A stretch of DNA of 11,277 nucleotides from an uncultured Eubacteriales bacterium (lineage in GTDB: Bacteria; Bacillota; Clostridia; Peptostreptococcales; Anaerovoracaceae), in contig CACYBO010000039.1 in the NCBI GenBank assembly GCA_902772685.1, positions 1 to 11,277 on the forward strand, in the 5' to 3' direction. Under the pieces are notes generated by a model. The model did no database searches, was not told where the DNA came from, and worked only from the letters and a program-made list of their open reading frames with translations. Made by a program: the position numbers and the translations under genes. Positions 7,516 to 11,277 of the stretch are shown here, in pieces (the first letter of the stretch is position 1; the number at the start of each line of letters is the position of its first letter).

Positions 7516-8604
7516 TTATGCGTTTTCTGCCTTAAACTTCTCCATGAACTCTATCAGAGCGTCGATGCCTGCTTCCGGCATAGCGTTGTAGATAGATGCT
7601 CTCATGCCGCCGATGGATCTGTGTCCGCCCAGATTATGCAGCCCTGCTGCCTTTGCTTCTGCGACGAACTTCTTCTCAACATCCTTGTCGCCTATTACGA
7701 AGACAACATTCATGAGTGATCTGTCCTGCTTTCTTACAGGGCACTTGTAGTAGCCGCTGCCGTCTATATAATCGTAGAGTTTGTTTGCCTTTGCTACATT
7801 CTTCTTGTTCATCGCAGCCAGTCCGCCGTTTTTCTTCAGGTACTTGAACACTTCGCCTGCAACGTAGATGGAGAAGCAGTTCGGAGTGTTGTACGCGGAA
7901 TCATTGTCTGCGTGAATCTGATAATCCAGATAGGTTGGAATGTCTGCAGCCGCCTTGCCGATCAGATCCTCTCTGACGATGGCGATGGCAACGCCTGAAG
8001 GAGCGATGTTCTTCTGAACGCCTGCCCAGATGATTCCGAACTTCGTGACATCGACTTCCTCAGAAAGAATGCAGGAAGACATGTCCGCAACGAGAGGAAC
8101 ATCTCCCGTGTCAGGAATGTACGGGAAGTGTGTTCCGTAAATTGTATTGTTGAAGCAGATGTGAACGTAATCCGCGTCAGGTCTGAAGTCTTCCTTGCTC
8201 ACTTCAGGAATGTATGTGAATGTATCCTCTTCGGATGATGCAACAACCTTCGCGTCGTAACCCATCTTAACAGCTTCCTTATAAGCTTTCTTCGCCCAGT
8301 TTCCTGTCAGAATGAAGTCGATTTTCTTTGTGTTCACAGCAAGATTCAGCGGAACCATAGCAAACTGCAGCGTTCCTCCGCCCTGGATGAACAGTACCTT
8401 GTAGTTATCAGGAATGTTCATAATGTCTCTCAGAGTAGCCTCTGCGTCAGCCAGAATCGCCTTGAACTCCGCTGATCTGTGGGACATCTCCATGACAGAC
8501 TCGCCGCATTCGTGGTAGTTCAGAAGATTGTCCGCAACATCTCTGATGACCTCTTCCGGAAGCATCGATGGACCTGCCGAAAAGTTATATGCTCTTTCTT
8601 TCAT
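7516..8604 (-). CDS. serC: phosphoserine aminotransferase
   Basis: SerC converts 3-phosphohydroxypyruvate and glutamate to phosphoserine and 2-oxoglutarate, the second step of serine synthesis. It is a cytoplasmic fold type I PLP enzyme. The 362 residues match the family length. Visible signatures are YNFSAGPSMLP (6-16), SHRS (41-44, with the phosphate-binding His/Arg), IQGGGTLQF (73-81), VADMSS (172-177), the PLP lysine Lys198 in GVQKNIAPSG, and HRSIGGMRASIYNAMP near the end. A strong RBS GGAGGT (8613-8618) sits 8 bases before the ATG. It heads the minus-strand operon and diverges from the serA-like gene, whose product makes its substrate. Confidence 0.97.
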   Translation of the reverse strand: MKERAYNFSAGPSMLPEEVIRDVADNLLNYHECGESVMEMSHRSAEFKAILADAEATLRDIMNIPDNYKVLFIQGGGTLQFAMVPLNLAVNTKKIDFILTGNWAKKAYKEAVKMGYDAKVVASSEEDTFTYIPEVSKEDFRPDADYVHICFNNTIYGTHFPYIPDTGDVPLVADMSSCILSEEVDVTKFGIIWAGVQKNIAPSGVAIAIVREDLIGKAAADIPTYLDYQIHADNDSAYNTPNCFSIYVAGEVFKYLKKNGGLAAMNKKNVAKANKLYDYIDGSGYYKCPVRKQDRSLMNVVFVIGDKDVEKKFVAEAKAAGLHNLGGHRSIGGMRASIYNAMPEAGIDALIEFMEKFKAENA

Positions 8605-8672
8605 TACTGTTTACCTCCGTATATTTCTACTATTATTTAATCATAATAATGCGCCTTTTTCAGCGATAATTA

Positions 8673-8681
8673 ATTATATCA
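8673..8681 (-). promoter_or_regulatory. extended -10 promoter of the serC operon
   Basis: The minus strand reads TGATATAAT, a perfect extended -10 (TGN-TATAAT). The -35 region is poor (CACAAA at 17 bp), as expected for extended -10 promoters. The predicted start near 8666 gives a leader of about 60 bases. The 12-bp palindrome ATAATTAATTAT (8666-8677) overlaps the -10 and the start site. Confidence 0.6.
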
Positions 8682-8740
8682 TGGACCTGTATTTTTTTGT
8701 GTGTTGATTTTGTTTTTTACGCATATTTTGTTGTTTTTTA

Positions 8741-8749
8741 TGTTAGAAT
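8741..8749 (+). promoter_or_regulatory. extended -10 promoter of the serA-like gene
   Basis: TGTTAGAAT is an extended -10 (TGN plus TAGAAT, 5 of 6 consensus bases) in a T-rich tract. No good -35 is visible at 16-18 bp. The predicted start is near 8756, about 53 bases before the ATG. Confidence 0.5.
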
Positions 8750-8767
8750 TATTTTCAGGCAAAATCT

Positions 8768-8781
8768 CCGGCTCCGGCCGG
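8768..8781 (+). other. GC hairpin with UNCG-type tetraloop in the serA-like leader
   Basis: CCGGC (8768-8772) pairs with GCCGG (8777-8781) around the loop TCCG. This gives a C(UCCG)G tetraloop of the very stable UNCG class. It lies in the predicted 5' leader, 14 bases before the AGAGGTG ribosome binding site (8796-8802). Confidence 0.55.
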
Positions 8782-8808
8782 CAAATATCAGATAAAGAGG
8801 TGAATCAA

Positions 8809-9945
8809 ATGTACAAAATCGGAACATTCAATAAGATCTCCCCGGTAGGTCTTGGCAAGCTCACAGATGATTACGTGATCGTGGAGGATCAGAACGAAGC
8901 GCACGGCATCATCCTGAGAAGTTATGACATGCACGAGATGGAGTTCTCAGATGATCTGCTGGCCATCGGCAGAGCGGGCGCAGGCACAAACAACGTTCCT
9001 GTTGACAGATGCAGCGAGAAAGGCATCGTTGTATTCAACGCTCCCGGCGCAAATGCAAACGCAGTAAAAGAACTCTGCATCTGCGGAATGATCATGGCTG
9101 CCCGCAACGTTCCTGACGGACTTGCCTGGGCGAAGACACTCAAGGGAAGCGAAGGAGTAGGCAAACAGATCGAAAAAGGCAAAGGCCAGTTCGCCGGCAC
9201 AGAGATCATGGGCAAGACTCTCGGCATCATCGGTCTTGGAGCTATAGGCCGTCTCGTCGCTGAATCTGCCGTAATGCTGGGAATGAATGTCGTTGGCTAT
9301 GATGCATTCATGACGGACGAAGTCAGAGAAATGCTCCCGCCTCCGGTTACAGTTGTTGATGATCTCAGCGAACTCTATCCGCAGTGCGATTACATTTCGA
9401 TCCATGTTCCTGCCAATGACGCAACCAAAGGCATGATGAACGCAGAAGCTTTCGCCCAGATGAAGGACGGCGTGATCTTCCTGAACTTCGCACGCGACAA
9501 GCTGATGAATGACGATGACCTGCTGGCTGCTCTGGCTTCCGGCAAAGTATCCAAGTATGTAACGGACTTTGCCGATGACGCAGTGCTCAATTCCGATGAG
9601 CCGGGCATCATCGTCCTGCCGCATTTGGGTGCATCCTCCGCAGAAGCGGAAGACAACTGCGCGAGCATGGCAGTGACTCAGGTCATGGACTACATAGAGA
9701 ACGGCAACATCCTGAACTCCGTCAATATGCCAACCGTAGTCCTCGGACCAAAAAGAGACTGTCCGCGTCTGTCAGTCATCTGCAAAGCCGGTGCTGAATC
9801 AGACATCATGTTCAAACTGAACCAGCTGGAACTGTCGAACGTCGTCTCCGGAAAACGCGGTGAGTACGCGTACGTCCTGGCCGATTTGGAAGACAAGACC
9901 ATCAACCTGGAAGTCGCAGGCATAATCAGACAGAGAATCATCTAA
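8809..9945 (+). CDS. serA: D-3-phosphoglycerate dehydrogenase, compact ACT-containing type
   Basis: It oxidises 3-phosphoglycerate to 3-phosphohydroxypyruvate with NAD+, the entry step to serine; the product is the SerC substrate. The 378 residues have the 2-hydroxyacid dehydrogenase fold. Key elements are the substrate-side loop GRAGAGTNNVPV (54-65), the NAD-binding loop GLGAIG (142-147), catalytic Arg229 in NFARD, and His272 in PHLGAS. The usual catalytic Glu position appears to be Asp257 (TDFADD). Residues about 317-378 form a shortened ACT-like domain (RLSVICKAG ... GEYAYVLADL) without the serine-binding HENRPG-like loop. I chose ATG at 8809 because AGAGGTG at 8796-8802 lies 6 bases upstream. 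Extending to 8701 would add 36 hydrophobic residues read from the T-rich promoter. Family membership is firm; the precise substrate rests partly on divergence from serC. Confidence 0.9.
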   Translation: MYKIGTFNKISPVGLGKLTDDYVIVEDQNEAHGIILRSYDMHEMEFSDDLLAIGRAGAGTNNVPVDRCSEKGIVVFNAPGANANAVKELCICGMIMAARNVPDGLAWAKTLKGSEGVGKQIEKGKGQFAGTEIMGKTLGIIGLGAIGRLVAESAVMLGMNVVGYDAFMTDEVREMLPPPVTVVDDLSELYPQCDYISIHVPANDATKGMMNAEAFAQMKDGVIFLNFARDKLMNDDDLLAALASGKVSKYVTDFADDAVLNSDEPGIIVLPHLGASSAEAEDNCASMAVTQVMDYIENGNILNSVNMPTVVLGPKRDCPRLSVICKAGAESDIMFKLNQLELSNVVSGKRGEYAYVLADLEDKTINLEVAGIIRQRII

Positions 9946-9969
9946 AGATAAGGTCTCTGAATCCATACC

Positions 9970-10013
9970 CCCGCAGTTTTTCGGCAGAATCAGTCTGTAT
10001 TCTGTGGGATTTT
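9970..10013 (+). terminator. hairpin A after serA, probable terminator
   Basis: CCCGCAG (9970-9976) pairs with CTGTGGG (10002-10008) with one G-U pair. An inner CAGA/TCTG hairpin (9985-9988 with 9994-9997) lies within. It is followed by ATTTTGG. The short, interrupted T run suggests weak termination, backed up by hairpin B. Confidence 0.5.
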
Positions 10014-10051
10014 GGCTCTTAGACAAAATAATAGATGCTCGTGAAACAGAT

Positions 10052-10097
10052 AACCCGCAGAATCAGGACAAAATCATTGTCGTTTCTGCGGGTTTTT
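10052..10097 (+). terminator. hairpin B, strong intrinsic terminator of serA
   Basis: An 11-bp perfect stem AACCCGCAGAA (10052-10062) pairs with TTCTGCGGGTT (10084-10094). An inner GACA/TGTC stem (10067-10070 with 10078-10081) closes a 7-base loop. The T tract TTTTT is at 10093-10097. It points along the plus strand; on the minus strand the tail is a poor T tract. Confidence 0.85.
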
Positions 10098-10126
10098 AGT
10101 TCTCAGAGAATGATTAAATCTTAAAT

Positions 10127-10165
10127 CCCACAGATGTTTAATGCTTTTGCTTCACAATCTGCGGG
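10127..10165 (-). terminator. hairpin C, probable terminator of nth
   Basis: On the minus strand CCCGCAGAT (10165-10157) pairs with ATCTGTGGG (10135-10127) with one G-U pair, followed by ATTTAAGATTT. On the plus strand the same position is an A-C mismatch, so the element is directional and serves nth. It begins 16 bp after the nth stop. Confidence 0.6.
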
Positions 10166-10181
10166 GTGATGGATCTGGGCG

Positions 10182-10979
10182 TCAGGAGACTCCGTTCTTC
10201 CTGCACAGCCGCTCGATTGGACAGGAATCACACTTCGGGTTTCTGGCGGTGCAGCACTTTCTCCCGTGCCAGATGAGACTGTGATGAGCCTCCGTCCACC
10301 TGTCTTCCGGAAGGATCTTCATGAGTTCTTTTTCTGTCTCCAGAACATTCTTTTCTCCAGCGTTTTTCGCGCTGATTTTTCCGCCTGCCGCGGTAGTTTT
10401 TGCTGCGGTTTCAGCGGACTTTTTTGTATCGGCAGAAGAGGTTTTTCTACTTCCGGCCGCAGTGTTTTTTGTGGCGGCGAGTGTCGTTTTTTCATCATTT
10501 CCGGCGCTGTTTTCCGATGCCAGACCGATGCGGTGAGACACGCGAAAAACGTGTGTATCGACGGCGATTTTCTGATGTCCAAACCCAACAGAAAGGACGA
10601 CATTTGCCGTCTTCCTTCCGACTCCCGGAAGCGCCACCAGAGCATCGTAATCTTCGGGCACCTGACCGCCGTGTTTTTCACAGAGAGCCTGTGCCAGTGC
10701 GATGATATTTTTCGACTTGGTCTTGTACATTCCGATGGTTCTGATGATGTCTATTACATCCTCCTGCTTTGCTGCCGCAAGGGTTTCGGCATCAGGATAT
10801 GCCGCGAACAGAGCCGGTGAAACCTTATTGACGCTGGCGTCTGTCGTCTGCGCCGAGAGCACAACACACACGATGAGTTCGAACACATTCACATGCTCCA
10901 GTGCACATCCTGCTTCGGGGTATTCTGCCCGCAGGAGATCGAGAATCTCGACTGTTTTTTTCTTTGAAACACGAGCCAT
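10182..10979 (-). CDS. nth: endonuclease III with an internal Lys/Thr/Ala repeat insertion
   Basis: A bifunctional DNA glycosylase/AP lyase that removes oxidised pyrimidines in base excision repair. Motifs: the helix-hairpin-helix LPGVGRKTANVVLS (117-130) with catalytic Lys123; VDTHVFRV (140-147) with catalytic Asp141; and a C-terminal [4Fe-4S] site Cys243-x6-Cys250-x2-Cys253-x5-Cys259, the E. coli spacing. The protein has 265 residues against 211 in E. coli. The excess lies between Asp141 and Cys243 (102 residues against 49). It is a Lys/Thr/Ala/Ser-rich stretch (about 155-210) containing three tandem 15-residue repeats. The reading frame stays open and the domain resumes normally at NVLETEKELMKILPEDRW. 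The RBS AAAGGA (10992-10997) lies 12 bases before the ATG, slightly far. The gene converges on serA and diverges from the gene starting at 11274. Confidence 0.95.
   Translation of the reverse strand: MARVSKKKTVEILDLLRAEYPEAGCALEHVNVFELIVCVVLSAQTTDASVNKVSPALFAAYPDAETLAAAKQEDVIDIIRTIGMYKTKSKNIIALAQALCEKHGGQVPEDYDALVALPGVGRKTANVVLSVGFGHQKIAVDTHVFRVSHRIGLASENSAGNDEKTTLAATKNTAAGSRKTSSADTKKSAETAAKTTAAGGKISAKNAGEKNVLETEKELMKILPEDRWTEAHHSLIWHGRKCCTARNPKCDSCPIERLCRKNGVS
10356..10490 (-). repeat. three tandem 45-bp (15-codon) repeats inside nth
   Basis: The units are 10446-10490, 10401-10445 and 10356-10400, encoding residues 164-178, 179-193 and 194-208. Each begins Lys-Thr-(Thr/Ser) and has a second Lys seven residues later (164/171, 179/186, 194/201), followed within two residues by (Thr/Ser)-Ala. 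The consensus is KT(T/S)xxxxKx(T/S)A plus four variable residues. The DNA copies have drifted more than the residue pattern. Confidence 0.85.
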
Positions 10980-11057
10980 CGGTTGTGATTTTCCTTTCGT
11001 TTTACGCTCTGTTTTGTTGCTTTTGCTTCGCGTTGATGCCGTTCATTCCGTGCCTCA

Positions 11058-11063
11058 ATTATA
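11058..11063 (-). promoter_or_regulatory. candidate -10 for nth
   Basis: A perfect TATAAT on the minus strand, about 80 bases before the nth ATG. I see no convincing -35 at 16-18 bp, so this is a weak call. Confidence 0.35.
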
Positions 11064-11170
11064 CATACAATTTCAGTGATAATCTTGCGGTTGTAATACT
11101 GTTTTGATGACAAATATGCGTTTATTATTTATAATCGGTTACAGCACTTTGTATACATGCATTTCTGCTC

Positions 11171-11229
11171 TTAAAAACCTTTAAAAAATAACAAAAAAAC
11201 GTTACATTTTTCACACTTTGTAGTATAAT
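11171..11229 (+). promoter_or_regulatory. strong-looking promoter with UP-like element for the gene at 11274
   Basis: GTTACA (11201-11206) and TATAAT (11224-11229) are 17 bases apart. They are preceded by an A-rich run with several A tracts (11171-11200) that resembles an UP element. The predicted start near 11236 gives a leader of about 38 bases. Confidence 0.65.
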
Positions 11230-11273
11230 CTTGTCGTAATAATATATTTCTAATTTTCAAATGGAGGTGTTTT

Positions 11274-11277
11274 ATGG
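11274..11277 (+). CDS. start codon of an unidentified gene (partial)
   Basis: ATG at 11274-11276 follows a strong RBS, GGAGGT (11263-11268), 5 bases upstream and the promoter described at 11171-11229. Only the start codon and one further base are in the window, so the product cannot be named. Confidence 0.6.

Noticed and set aside
8701..8808. N-terminal extension of the SerA-like protein with a hydrophobic stretch resembling a membrane segment
   Set aside because: It is translated from the T-rich promoter and leader and starts at GTG without an RBS. A proper AGAGGTG site sits before the ATG at 8809, where family homology begins.
10100..10110. TTCTCAGAGAA palindrome between hairpins B and C
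   Set aside because: Too short a loop to fold as RNA and no second copy; it could be chance.
10356..10490. Possible CRISPR-like array in the repeated segment
   Set aside because: The units are contiguous, divergent at the DNA level, in frame and without unique spacers; they are a coding repeat.
10266..10820. Open frame antisense to nth, rich in Phe, Ser and Cys
   Set aside because: The Phe runs are the reverse of the Lys codons in the nth repeat; no RBS and no recognisable domain.
11148..11162. GTATAC/ATGCAT palindromes as a possible recombination or operator site
   Set aside because: They are single 6-bp palindromes in an AT-rich gap with no partner copy.

Overview
The window is a chromosomal housekeeping segment, most likely from an anaerobic Firmicute of the class Clostridia (inference). 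The signs are AGGAGG-type ribosome binding sites, sigma-A-like promoters in AT-rich gaps between genes of balanced composition, a DUF1292 protein (a mainly Firmicutes family), a short dapB, and a compact Clostridia-type 3-phosphoglycerate dehydrogenase. I see no tRNA, rRNA, CRISPR array, insertion sequence or phage gene.

Layout. (1) 1-2166, plus strand: the 3' end of dapA, then dapB joined to it by a TAATG stop/start overlap, then a gene for a secreted Ig-like/FN3-like protein 35 bp downstream with its own strong RBS, closed by a hairpin terminator. (2) 2195-8604, minus strand: read in transcription order this is serC, a D,D-carboxypeptidase gene, uvrC and a YgjV-family membrane protein gene, packed as one operon (12-bp gap, 14-bp overlap, immediate stop/start). 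A DUF1292 gene with its own promoter follows, then an acyl-ACP thioesterase gene preceded by a leader with competing hairpins. (3) 8605-8808: a divergent control region between serC and a serA-like gene, with extended -10 promoters on both strands. (4) 8809-9945, plus: serA-like. (5) 9946-10181: a convergent gap with three related hairpins built on the same CCCRCAGA arm. (6) 10182-10979, minus: nth (endonuclease III) with an unusual internal repeat. (7) 10980-11277: a divergent promoter region and the start codon of a further plus-strand gene.

How the genes work together. DapA and DapB are consecutive early steps of the diaminopimelate/lysine pathway, which supplies peptidoglycan cross-links; the carboxypeptidase trims peptidoglycan. 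The SerA-like protein and SerC are consecutive steps of phosphoserine synthesis and are transcribed divergently from a shared control region; no serB is in the window. UvrC and Nth are nucleotide- and base-excision repair enzymes.

No wholly new multi-gene system is evident. The most unusual features are in otherwise ordinary genes. Nth carries three tandem 15-residue Lys/Thr/Ala repeats resembling a histone H1-like tail, placed between its catalytic Asp and its iron-sulfur cluster. The secreted protein cotranscribed with dapAB has a strongly acidic N-terminal part and a strongly lysine-rich C-terminal part. The SerA-like protein has lost the usual serine-sensing residues of its ACT domain. 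The carboxypeptidase has a charged insertion of about 50 residues just before its KTG motif.
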